Below are positions 13,893 to 27,900 of a DNA stretch of 64,000 nucleotides, piece by piece (position 1 is the stretch's first letter; every line of letters starts with the position of its first letter). The DNA is from Anadara kagoshimensis (Eukaryota > Mollusca > Bivalvia > Arcoida > Arcidae). The position numbers and the translations under genes were made by a program. The notes beneath the pieces were generated by a model, which saw nothing but the letters and a program-made list of their open reading frames with translations, searched no databases and was not told the origin of the DNA. The DNA is taken from positions 61,239,245-61,303,244 of the forward strand of contig CM037861.1 of assembly GCA_021292105.1 (NCBI GenBank). Reading direction: 5' to 3'.

Positions 13893-16800
13893 TGGCTCAG
13901 GTGAGCTAAAAAAATTAAAAATTAATAAAAAAATAAATAAAAAATGAATAAAAGATAAAAAAGAAAATAGAATGCTTTTCTAGTGGTAAGTTATAACTAA
14001 AGGGTACTGAGTTTACAACCCCTAGTTACTTTGCACAGTACCAAGCCGTTTGAATTTTTTTCCGATCCCTGCACATATTACAATAATCACAATGTCACAA
14101 AAAAGTGATCACATTTATGTCACTATTAACATAATCACAATTAATGTCACTAGCAACCTATCACAATGTAATATATATATATATAAGAATCTATCACAAT
14201 TCATGTCATAAATTAGAATAATCATAATCCAAGTCATATATTAGAATAATCACAATTCATGTAACATATCACAATTAACTTTTAACCACACATAAAACAT
14301 CACAAACAACCTATCACAAAATTTGTAGTGACTTGTCCTTTGTTTAATTTATCATTTTTATCTACCCAAATTAAAAACTATGTATTTGTAACAATAGACA
14401 ATTTAAACACAGTGCAATATATACAATGTTGTATGACAAGTGAACATATGTACATATCTAAAATAGTGCTCCCAGTGTCACAATTATTCCTTAATTACGG
14501 TAACACTTTCCTAATAACTCCTGGTATCTCTATGGACTATCCTGAAACCATGTATAAAAGGGAAGTCCTAACCGAAGCCTCTTTTTCACAGTGTCAATTT
14601 TTATTGAACTTAATATAATAAATAAACCTGTCAAATTTGACACCACCATAGTTTTGCTAATAATATTAACAAAACTGTTATGGTATAAAATAAATAATTA
14701 AGATATTACAGGTTTTAAGGTGCCCTATAGAAGATCCCTTCAAGCTTATAACATTTTTATTTAGTTTTGTCAAAAATGTCTGTTCTTAGTTCTAAAATTG
14801 ATTGCCAAAATTTGCTGGATTTAAGTTAAGGCAAATCGTAATTAAGAAATGATTGTAAAACAAGCCTTAGTTGTGCCACTGGACTTTTTAAGCATATATA
14901 ATTTTTATAAACAGTGATATTTTACTTCTGTCAGTCTTAACCATTTGTTTTCACATCTTTGTATTATAAATATAAATACAGTCTGTCAACAATGTTTTGG
15001 CAAAGTGTTTATAAATATGGAAGAGTCTATATAATGACAATATGTATCATATATGAAGGTGCTTTTGACAAATAAATGCATGAAGCAAATATATGTATAC
15101 AATATCAAAGTATTAATACCTATTTGTGTAAATTAGACTCTTCCTTGTTTATAAACACTCTGCAAAAACATTGCTGACAGACTATATATACATGTACCAG
15201 TAAATATAGATACACTTTCTCCAGTTGTTCCAACATTACTCAAGAGACACCTATAACTGGTAATTCAATCGGACCACCAATATTCCATGTATAAAAAGGA
15301 AAGCCAGCACTAGCACACTGGAGCTCCTCTTTCACACAGCCGATATCTTTTTCTATATCAGCACTGGGGTAAAAGTAGAATGGTTCTAACTGTTCTACCC
15401 AATCAAGATATTCATCAAACTTCCTTTTGTATCCCTCATTAAATTGTCCTCTCCGTAGTATAACATTGACTGGTCTGATAGCTAAAAGTAGACCTTTTTG
15501 CTTTTTTCCTAGTACTAGCAAATGCTTGTGTCGCATTACAATATAACAAGTCTTGTCAGCCCTGTGGTAGAACACTTCATGTTGCCAATCTTCATCTTTC
15601 TCCGGAAGCAATTCCCTATAATTGTTTGGACAGAAAAGTTCTGAATATCTGAAGTCACACTTAGTTGACGTGGCAACATTTACACATGGTTGGATGGCTG
15701 GTGTTAGAATCGCATCTTTGACCATTGTGGATTCTGTGGTTCGATTTGTAAAATCAAAGGTGGTTTTACTTGAAAAATCAAACTTCTGGAGAACTATTGA
15801 TGGTGTTGGCTGTTTGGCCTGAACATCTCTTGGTGGTGTTGTCTGTGTGGTTTTCACAACTCTTGATGGTGATGTCTGAGCGGTTTGAACAAATCTTGAT
15901 GGTGATGTCTGGGTTGTTTGAACAAATCTTGATGGTGCTGTCTGTGTGGTTTGAACATCTCTTGATGGCGATGTCTGTGTTGTTTGAACAACTCCTGGTG
16001 GTGTTGTCTGTGTGGTCTGAACATCTCTTGATGGTGTTGTCTGTGTTGTTTGAACAACACTTGATGGTGTTGTCTGTGTTGTCTGAACATCTCTTGATGG
16101 TGTTGTCTGTGTTGTTTGAACAACACTTGATGGTGTTGTCTGTGTCGTCTGAACATCTCTTGATGGTGTTGTCTGTGTTGTTTGAACATCTTTTGATGGT
16201 GTTGTCTGTGTTGTTTGAACATCTCTTGATGGTGTTGTCTGTGTTGTTTGAACAACTCTTGGTGGTGTTGTCTGTGTTGTTTGAACAACTCTTGATGGTG
16301 TGGGCTCTGAATTATCAGCAGGCTCTAGTTTCTTCCATGTTAACTGTAAACTATAAGAGTCTAATGTTTCCTGGAAACTCCATGTTACTGGTAAATCCTT
16401 TATAGTGTCATTTAACAAACAGTTCAAAACTTTTGGAAAACCTGTAGTATTCATTTTCTATCCACTGTATTCAAAGCTTCACCACAGAATTTTGTATGAC
16501 AAATGTTTAATCTGTTTGCTACATTATTTAATAAATACTACTACCACAAAAATTAACTGAAGAAATAAAAATGAATCTGATTGGTTGTTGGTTTATTAGT
16601 TGACTACTCAACACTAAACACACCTAAAGAGGCCACAACATTAAAGAGATCATGATTTATGAGTAAGACCTGTCAGTCATATAACTCCAGGTAATGAGTA
16701 ATCCCCTAAGTGAGCAGTAATCTGTTAATCACGGTGGCTTCTACAAGCTGATCTGAAGCCCTAAGGACTGTTTTAGAGGACAAGGTGTAAGAAATTTCAA

Positions 16801-18960
16801 AGAAAGAAATGAATAAAGTGTTTAATTAAATAATTATCAGAGAAGACTATCATTTGTACCTTCCATTACTTTTTAATTTGACTGAAAAAGCCTTAACTCA
16901 AAAAGCTTGATTGAATAAAGAAATTTTAAACAGTTTTATGAAAATTAATCTTTCAAAAATTTTACATACAATAGGGTATGATAAATACTTAACATTATCA
17001 TTTTGTTTTAAAGAAGTAATTTCAACTTATTTAAATCATATATCTTTTATCTTTTTAAAATCTTTTCAGTTTTATTTCAATCTATTACCGGTACTAAACA
17101 ATAATCTATTTAATTTAATTTATTTCACTCATTTTTCAATTACCGGTACATTTAAAATATTTAACTTTTTAAAATCTTTTCAGTTTAACTTTAACACTAA
17201 ACAATAATCTTTTCATTTAATTAAATTTATTTCACCACTTTAATTACATTTTTCTATATTTGATGACACTGATCAATCATAAAGTGATTTTTAAATTAAA
17301 AACTTTTACAAATAATTATGGAAACTTGTATATGAATATGTACTTGTTACGAAATATTTTTGAATCAATACTAGTCACCAAAAAAGTTAATAAGCCAATT
17401 AAGTAATCAAGCAAATTGTAAATTACTCAATTCCCTGTCAATCACAGATGGGGTACTTTAGGGCAACTGCTAGGGAATAACCCCATGTAGCCATATGGAC
17501 ATTCAGCAATCACAACACCTGGGGATCTAGTTAAACCCCATGCTGCTTTTGATCTGTGGGGATTTCCTGTCAAGTGAATTTTCTAAAATAGTCATTTGAA
17601 TAATATTAGTTCTATAAAATATTCTTGACATTTGTGACCTACCGGTAATCAATTTTTTATATTTGAGAACTTCTGGAAACTTCAGGTATATCTGGTTATT
17701 TACATTTATTCAATTAATTTAGAACATTTTATAGACATTTTTCTTGGTCTAAATCTGTTTTTATTTTTTTAATTTACAAATTTTAACTTCTACTTTGCAA
17801 ATCCTTAAGGGACCAGATGTGACTTTGAGTGTGGGTCATGGTCAATAAGCTTTGCAAAATAGGAAGAGCTTTATGCATTGACAATATCACGATACGATAC
17901 GCTGTACAGCAGGTTCATTCCCGATTCTCCCACTTTTAATTACCTATAGAATTATAATCCCTTATATATACAATTAGAACAATAGGATTAAAAATTTTTA
18001 ATGTTTATATTAATCAAGTTTCGTTAAAACAAATATAACATATAATAATGATAATTTTAAGCAACAAAACATAATATCACAATATTAAATACGCCAGATC
18101 AAAATAAATGTCAATAAAGTTAAGATGAAGCACTATAAATTAAAAAACTTGACATTGTGTATAGTGAAAGGAAGACTCCAGGGAAAATATTCTTCACAGC
18201 ATTTCTAGAGGCAATTTAAAACTCCAAGAAAATGACATCTATCTTCACTTTTCCCTGGTAACGGTCCAAATACCAAAAGCTATAATAAGACCATTGACCA
18301 TTGCATGTACAGTCCAACCTGTCTTAAAGGCCACCTTTATATAAGGGTCACCTGCTTATAAAGGCCAGTAGAATTGTATCCCATTTGTTCTTTATCCATA
18401 TTATTAGAACCTTTATATAAGGGCCAACTGCCCTTAAAGGCCACTTTTACTGGTTCCCTTGGGTGACCTTTATAGACAGGTTTGTATTGTACAAAGGTTG
18501 GTGGAAAATTTTTGGGCAAGTATAGACTGTACCATCACAAAATATCACAGACGCACTTGCAAGATGCTGTAAATTTTCAAATGCACTAAAAATCAAAACA
18601 TGAGAAATGTATACAATCAAAATCTTTCCCTGGTAGACGTTAAACACCAGTCGCATTGTAAATGTCTATTTTAGCTTGTGTATTATAATTACAATACATT
18701 TTTTTTACATTGAACTTTTTAAAATTACGGCTGATCAGTGTTATTTGGATGGCTCCAATTATTATCATAATTCATAAATTGGTGCTATGATAATAATAAC
18801 AGGCATTTTTTAAATTTTATTTTATTTTATTTTTCAAAATATTTTTACATATAAAAAACAAATGATTTTAACAGGGTAAAATTAACTAATTTTTTTAAAT
18901 TACGGCTGATCAGTGTTATTTGGCTGGCTACAATTATTATCATAATTCATAAACTAGTGC

Positions 18961-18994
<34 letters not shown>

Positions 18995-21900
18995 GGTATT
19001 TTTAAAATTTTATTTTATTTTAATATTTTTTACATTTAAAGAACAAATAATTTTAACAGTGAGAAAATCCAGGTGAATGAAACGAGGGATAAGGAAATAG
19101 ACTATAATTACTAACATAACATTTAAGACCAATGTTTATATTTACCGGTAATTAAAAGTGGGAGAATCGGGAAGACCCCGTACAGCGAGTAGTGATATGT
19201 CATGGGTTAAGGATTACTTCAGGTGCCGGTAACCTTGAGTATGATTCAAGTCTGAGGATCAATGGATAAGACAAGCTTCAAAGAGGTATATGCAGTTTCA
19301 AGTTTTTAAGCCATTCAATTCATGATAAGAAGATCACCACTACTCTAGCTCTGATGGTAGAATGTTCACTTCCTATGTGGGAGATTGGGGTTTAGATTCC
19401 TGACAATTTTTTGCTAAGATGGACTATTTTTTCAGAACACTTGGCATTTAGAAATAAAAGTCAATAAGTCAATGGGGAGAGAACTTAAAATCCCCTATGT
19501 CATGACATTGCCCTTCAAGAACACATTACAAAAAAAAAAATTCTGCCATTTAACCAATACATGGTGACATCTTGATATAAGTGAAATATTCTTGAAAGAG
19601 ACATAAAACTCTAAATTAATCAATCATGATCATAAACCAGAGCACCTGGAGGAAACCACTAAATTTGGAGCAAGTGAACTGACAAACTTTCTCACATTAG
19701 GCTCTGCCCAACAAGGGTGTGAATCAAGCAGCAAGAGGCACTGTAATCTGCCACTTTACACCACTTGGCCACCATGTTTTGCTATTATTTTCAGGTTATC
19801 TGTTATGTCAAGATATAATCAGTCAGCGATATTTTGGCAGATTGTTTATAAACATGGATGAGTCTATTCTACTTAAATTGGCATTAATGTGTATATTCAT
19901 GCTTTATTAATGTGTTCATTTGTCAAAACCATCTTTATATATCATCCCAATTAACATTATATTGACTCTTCTGCGTATATAAACACTCTGCCAAAATATC
20001 ACAGACACACTATACCATTTTGCTTTTGCCAGTTGCAATTAGTGATCTGAAATTCTGGTTGACATTTCAGCCATCTTGACTAAATTTTGTGGTGATGTGT
20101 GGACATGGCCTTGTGGTGTTGTCACTGGCTTTCGAAGTTAAAGGTTGAGATGATTTTCCTGCTCATACTAGAGCTGTAAAAGGCTCAATACTAGAATAGT
20201 ATGAGACTAAAAACTGAGGTCATGTGCCTTAGTGCTACTAAAGACACCTCTATAGGGTTCTAAAAAGAGAATGCTTGATGTGGCCACTATAGACGGTGCT
20301 TACAACTAAAGGCCGATTAAAGCAGACTGCGCAATGTAAGATAAAACATTTAAAAAATAAAACAAAAGAAAATGTAGATACTTTATTCAACTATCAGTTA
20401 TTTTAAGTTACAAGCACTATCTTACAATCAATGTTAAAAACTAATGTTAGTGATTGCATTACAAAACATCATATCCTGGTACCAAGCCTTTAAAGTTTAA
20501 ATCACTATAATGCCACTTATTAATTATCACAAACAACCTACAACAATACATGTCATATGGTATATTACAATTATCACAAACAACCAATCATTAGTAATGT
20601 CACATATTTCAATTATCACAAACAACCTATCACTATTGTAAAGGCCCATATTACAACTATTTATGTCACAGGTCGACACATAAAACTCTGCCAAATTGTG
20701 TAATCATTACTCAGTTATTTATCACTCTGGTATCTCTATGGGACCATCAATATTCCATGTATAGAAGAGAGGACTACTACACTGGAGTCTCATCTCTACA
20801 GTAGAGATTATGCTTTCAATGTCATTATTCATGTTCTTATAGCTCATTTCTAACTCTACTTCTTCATCGAGTCATCCAAGACATGCAAGATAGTCAAGAT
20901 AGACTGAATTATCTCTTTGGTCCTTTCTGATTCTGTAGTTTGATTTGCAGAATCAGTGGTTTGAACAACTGATGATGGTGTTGTCTGTGTTGTTTGAACA
21001 TCTCTTGATGGAGTTGTCGGTGTTGTTTCAACAACTGTTGATGGTGTTGTCTGTGTTTGAACAACACTTGATGGTTTTGGCTCCGAATTTTCAGCAGGTT
21101 CTGGTTTCTTCCAAGTCAACTGTAAACTATAAGAGTCTAATGTTTCCTGGAAACTCCATGTTACTGGTAAATCCTTTATAGTGTCATTTAACAAACAGTT
21201 CAAAACTTTTGGAAAACCTGTAGTATTCATTTTCTATTCACTAGCATTCAAAGCTTCAAAACAGAAATTTTTATGACAAATGTTTGATGTTTGCTACAGT
21301 ATTTAATAAATACTACCAACATAAAAATTAACACAAGAAAAACCATCCTATTGGTTGTTGGTATGACTACTCAACACTACCTGAAGAGGCCATGATTTAT
21401 GAGCAAGACCTGTCAGTTATCTAACTCCAGGTAATGAGTAATTCCTCTAAGTGAGTAGTAATCTTCTAATAAGGGTGGCTTGTACAAGTTGATCTGAAGC
21501 CCATGAACTGCTTTACAATATGAATAAAGTGTTTTCTTAAATAATTATCAGAGCAGACATCTGTTTGTACCTTCCATTAATTACTTTTTCATTTGAGCGA
21601 CAAAGCCTTAAATCAAATAGCCTGATTGTATAAAGATATTTTAAACATTTCTATAAAAATTAAAAAATTTAACATACAATGGGGTATGATAAATACTTAA
21701 CATTATCATTTTGTTTTAAAATACAATTTTAATTTATTTCAAATGATTTGATGTTTCATCTCCCCTTAAAATCTTTTCATTTTAACTTTATTAACTAACA
21801 ATAATCTATTCATTTAATTTAATTGATTGTACTAACTTTTTAATTACATTATTTCTGTATATGATGATGCTGATTAATCATGAAGAGTTTTTAAATTAAA

Positions 21901-24900
21901 AGGATTCAATTCAAATTTAATTCTTGATTTATTAATTTTTTTTAAACTTGGACTTTTGACTTTAACATTGTACAATAGGACTGTACATCATTTTTGATTT
22001 TTTTTCAAAACCTGTAAATACTGTTTCACTTTTAACACTTTTAATTTCTTGAATTCATGCTGTCAGCATTACATCATTATAACCAAACACAGTGGCCACA
22101 TAGACTCATAACTTGTAGGTGTTTGTATTGTTCATGGATTGTTTTCTGAATTTTTTAGGTCCAGGTTGTTGCTACAGATGACTGCTAGGAAGTAATCCCT
22201 GCATTATAATAGCCATATGGCCATTTATGGACATTCAGCAATCACAACACCTGGGGATCTAGTTAAACCCCATGCTGCTTTTGATCTGTGGGGATTTCCT
22301 GTCTGATGTGCTCTTTTTCTTAATAATTTGTTTGCATAAAATGAAATTACTTAAATATTCTTGACTTTTGCGACACAATTTTATTTTGATATTTGAGAAC
22401 TTTTGGAAAACTCAAGGTATATCTGATCATTTACATTTATACAATAACAATCTTAGAACATTTTATCAAGACACTTTTCTTGATCTAAATCTTTTTTTTT
22501 TTATTTACAAATTTTGACTTTTACTCTGCAAAGGGAATCAATGTGACCTTATGTGTGGGTCATGGTCAATAAGCTTTGCAAAATAGGAAGAGCTAAAGTA
22601 ATGCATTGAAAATATCACAATCTACTGTGCAGCAAGTTGTGATGTGTGACATTAGGCTCTGCCCAAGGGGAGCATGAACCAAGCAGCAAGAGGCACTGTG
22701 ATTCCTAGAGCTGGTGCTTTACACCGTTTGGCCACAATGTTTTGCCATTATTCCAGCGGTACTGATTATGAGACCTTTAGTCCAGATATACACGTAATCT
22801 GTCAGGGATATTTTGGCAGAGTGTTTATAAACTATTCTACTAAAATAGGCATTAATGTGTATATTCATGCCTTAAAAATTCTTTATTTGTCAAAACCATC
22901 TTTATATATTATGACCCCTATTTACATTCTATTGACTTTTCTGCATTTATAAACACTGTCAAAATATCACTGAAGGACCATACCATTTCATACTTTTGCC
23001 AGTTGTTATTACAATGATCTGAAATTCTGGCTGACATTTCAGCCATCTTGACATAAATAAAGTGGTTGATGTTGAGTTATGATGTTTAATATCCCAGTCA
23101 AGAATATTTCACTTATATCAAGTCATTGCCAGCTATAGAAAAAGATGCAGAAATTTTGACTGTGTTCATCTGATGGTATTATACAGCAGGATCCTTTATC
23201 AAGCCATGCCTACACTGACATGGGACCTCGTTTATTTTAAGTTCCCATCCCAAAGGACTGTGACTTTTCATTTCATAATGCAATAATGCAAAATGCTTGG
23301 CAATGAGAAGTCACTACCCACTTTCAAGTCTTGGGTCAGATCGGGGCCGAGTTTGGACATACAACCTCCTAATTACAGAACGAGTACTCTACTAATTAAC
23401 TTCAAATGGTGATAATGCATGTAATAAAACAAAGTATAAATCATAGTAACTTTATTCAACTATCAGTTTTTTAGTTACAAGCACTATTTTACAATCAATG
23501 TACTTTAATTGAAATGTCAAAAACCAATGTTAAAAAATTGCAATTATTGCACACAAATTAAAAAAAATGTTATATGTACCAAGTCTATCATAATTAGTGT
23601 AGCTTAAACTTATCTCAAATTAACTCACAATTAATGTCAAATAATACAATTAATACAAACAACCTACTGTAGAAACCACTGTGGCTGTGACAGTGAAATT
23701 CTTTTTTTATCCATAGAAAATCAAATAAATTTGAATAAAGATCGATATTTTTCACTTACTTGTACCTAGTCGTAACAGGAAATCTGTATGCGCATCCGCG
23801 ATTAGCCCAAAATATATCTGCATAGGGAAAAACGTTGGTGCTTTGGGGATTTAACATGTTGAAAAACCATGCAAATGGCGGCTTCTGTTGCGCATATGAC
23901 GTAAAACGTCACCAAAGACATCACTTCCGGTGTAAACATCCGTCATTTTCGCATGTGTAAAATCCCCATACCGCCAACATTTTCCTTTTTACAGACATAC
24001 TTTATGACAATCGTGGATGCGCATACAGATTTCCAGTTACGACTAGGTACAAGTAAGTGAAAAATATCGATCTCTATTCAAATTTATTTGATTTTCTATG
24101 GATAAAAAGAGAATTTCACTGTCACAGCCACAGTGGTTCCTACAGTATCATAATAATCATCACAATGCATGTCACAGACACAACATTATGCCAATATTAA
24201 CTGTTGTCCACCGTTGTGTAATCATTAGTCTTTTATCACTCTGGTATCTCTATGGGACCATCAATATGCCATGTATAGAAGAGGGGGCTACTACACTGGA
24301 GTCTCATCTCTACAGTAGAGATTATGCTTTCTATGTCATTATTCATGTACTTATGGCTAATTTCCAAATCTTCTACCCAATCAAGATATTCATCAAACTT
24401 TGCTTTGTATTCCTCATTAATGTCAATTTTCTTTAAAATAACGTTTTCTGGTCCGATAGCTGTTTGACAATATCTCTGCTTTTTTGCTAGTACTATCAAA
24501 TGATCATGTCGCAATATGATATAATGAGCCCTCTCGGCTCTATGGTAATACACTTCGCGCTGCCAATCCTCGTCATTCTCTGGAAGCAAATCAATATATT
24601 TCTCTGGACGGAAAAGTTCACTCTCAGATTCTGTGGCATCATTTACACCTGATTGGATTGCTGGTGTCTGAATCACCTCTTGGCCCATTTCTAACTCTGT
24701 AGTTTGACTTGTAGAATCAGTGGTTTGAACAATTTTTAGTTGTGGTGTCTGTGTTAATTGAACATCTCCTGGTGGTGTTGTTTGTGTTGTTTGAACAACT
24801 CTTGATGGTTTTGGCTCTGAATTATCAGCAGGTTCTGGTTTCTTCCATGTTAACTGTAAACTATAAGAGTCCAATGTCTCCTGGAAACTCCATGTTACTG

Positions 24901-27900
24901 GTAAATCCTTTATAGTGTCATTTAACAAACAGTTCAAAACCTTTGGAAAACCTGTAGTATTCATTTTATATCCGCTAGTATTCAAAGTTTCACTGTCTCA
25001 ACAATTCAATGATAAAATGTTTGATTTGTCTTAACAATCAATTTTGGTATAATTTATGTGATCACACTAGAGGAACAATGAATCTGATTGGATGTTAGTG
25101 TATTAGTTGATCACTTGAACACTAATTAGGAGACCATGCTTTATGAGTAGGACTAGTCATTGAAATTACTCTGAACAATTAATCCTGTAATTGAGCAGTG
25201 ATCTGCTTATCTGAGTGGCTTGGGTAAACTGAATTCACAAACCCTTGGGGCTATTTTGGAGCAAAGGTGTAAGATATTTTAATTAAGAAAACAATATTGG
25301 GATGATGAAATTTAAGAAATAACTGTGAATTAGTAATATGTATTATCACTTCTGTTTTTTAAACCCATTATAGATTATCTAAATAATTTTAAAATTTCAA
25401 TTTAACTTCTATTATTCATAATCATAAATTTATTTGTTCAATAAAATTTATTTTACTGTTTTTTTTTTGGTTTTTTTTTTTTTTTTTTTTTTTTTTTGTT
25501 ATTATTATACTTTTTAATTTAATCAATCTTAGGTGATTTGGATCCCATTTATTTAAGTAATAAAGTGAACTGTTCCATTTTAAAGATATTTTTTAGTTTT
25601 CATCTTAATCCGTAATTACTAAACTAGTTAAAGTGATACAATGTAACTTCTAAACCATTTGCTTCAACCTAAGATCATACAACCTCTGGTCCATCTGTAT
25701 CAGTGAATTTGTTCTACCTTGGAAATTCTTCACAAATGAATTTGTTCTCTCTTGGAAGTTCTTCACCAGTGAATTAGTTCCACCTTGGAAGTTATTCACT
25801 AGTGAATTTGTTCTGCCTTGGAAGTTCTTCACAAGTGAATTTGTTCTCTGTTGAAAGTTCTTCACAAGTAATTTATTCTACCTTGGAAGTTCTTCACAAG
25901 TAAATTTGTTCTACCATAGAAATTATTCACTAGTGATTTTATTCTACCTTGGAAGTTCTTCACTAGTGAATTTGTTCTACCTTGGAAGTTCTTCACCAGT
26001 GAATTTGTTCTACAATGAAAGTTCTTCACTAGTGAATTTGTTCTACCTTGGAAGTTCTTCGCTGGTGAATTTGTTCAAACCTTGGAAGTTCTTCACTGGT
26101 GAATTTGTTCTACCTTGAAAGTTTTCACTAGTGAATCCGTTCTACACTGGAAGTTTTTCACTAGTGAATTTGTTCTACCTTGGAAGTTATTCACTAGTGA
26201 ATTTGTTCTACCTTGAAAGTTCTTCACTAGTGAATTTGTTCTACGTTAAAGTTCTTCACTAGCGAATTTGTTCTACCGTAAAAATTGTTCACTAGTGTAT
26301 TTGTTCTACCTTGGAAGTTCTTCACTGGTGAATTTATTTTCTCTTGGGTAGTGTAAGGATTCACATTAAATACATAACAATGAATGTTTTCCTGACTTTT
26401 CCATGAAGTCTATGAAATAAACACTGGTGTTCCTTTTACATAAATGTTCTGTTCCAAAATAATATTTAATTTAAAGGTCAAGCAGACAGATCAATGTTGT
26501 GTGCCTATACCTCATTTAAAACAAACAATAATTAAAGATAAACAGTAAAACATAAACTTACCGGAATCAACAATTGCTTCATAAGTCACTTCAAGCATTA
26601 TCCTCAGTTGTGGATCTGTGGCGTCAGCTTGTTTGGCATGGACACCAAAATAGGTGGCATCGAATCCACTGATATCCTTGAGTGTTCCACTTCTCTTTGG
26701 TATTCCGCTGTAGCCTGTTAATGTGGTAGAATACAATAAAAAGAGTGGAGTAATGCTGTTTTATGCCCATATCAAGATTTTATCACTTATATTGATGCAG
26801 TGAGTTCTGGGATGGTGGAGGAAACAGGAGTGCCTAGAGATAACCATAACCTTCGGCAAATGAACTGACAAACTTTCTTGCACTAGTATCTGTCCTGAGT
26901 GGGATTCGAACCTAGATGGCAAGAGTTACTGTGATCCCTAAGTACATGATTTACAGTGTTTTCTCCAGAGTGTGTTTTTTTGTGTTTTTGACACAATTTT
27001 TTCATAAATGACGCAACTTAAATGACCTAGTGCGTTTTTCTTGAGGCAATTAGATTTTTTACAACAATCCAAATGTGTAACATCTTCGTTTTTACTTGCA
27101 CAATGTTTTGAACTGAAAACGAAAGTTAAAAACGGAAATTCCCACTAAACGGGTTTCCTGTTGCATTACACATCGATGCATCCATAGATACCTTGCTACA
27201 ATTTAAGATAACAGGATCCCTGTTCACTCATGATTTATTCATGATCAATTTAATGCTTGTATTAAACCACATGTTAGTGACTATGTTTGGGTGTATTTAA
27301 AGCGTTTGATCGATCAGGCTGTAAACAAAAAAATGTCCAAGCCAAAGCAACGGTGATTGACTTCGTTTTTTAAACTTGTCGGTGATAAAAACGACGACAA
27401 AGAACAATCGGATAATACACCAGGCCTCAATAATAATTAAATCTAAAAATGTAACAGAATTATTGTGACCCTTTGATTTGGAAAATGACCCCCAACTTTC
27501 AAGTGAGGGGGTCATCTATGACCCCTTATTTTAAGAAGTTGGAGAAAACACTGGATTTATACCACTCAACAATCAAGGCCCTTGAACCATATAAGGGAAC
27601 TGCTTTAGTTTTATGCATGTAATGTTTCAATTAAAGTAAAACTTCATTTCATCACCACCATTTAAGTCAGTTTATGACTTTATAAAAGGGTTTTGGCAAT
27701 AAACTGTTGTTTAAAGCTCTGTTAGATTAACCAAATGGTTAGTGATAATTCAAAATGTTATAAAAATGAAAAATATTTGATAATTCAAAATGTTATAAAA
27801 ATGAAAAATATTTGATATAAAAATGAAGTTTACATCTAAATTTCACAATTAAATAAATTTAAGATAAATTGTAAATATCATTTACAAATAAAACATGGTT

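Noticed and set aside
15854-16288. Minus-strand His/Gln-rich frame ([11 protein letters not shown] repeats)
   Set aside because: It is a second frame of the same 33-bp repeat inside nested copy 1, open only because of the repeat.
15770-16405. 211-residue plus-strand frame ([11 protein letters not shown] repeats)
   Set aside because: It is the antisense of the 11-residue repeat tract of nested copy 1; the minus frame has conserved outer domains and this one does not.
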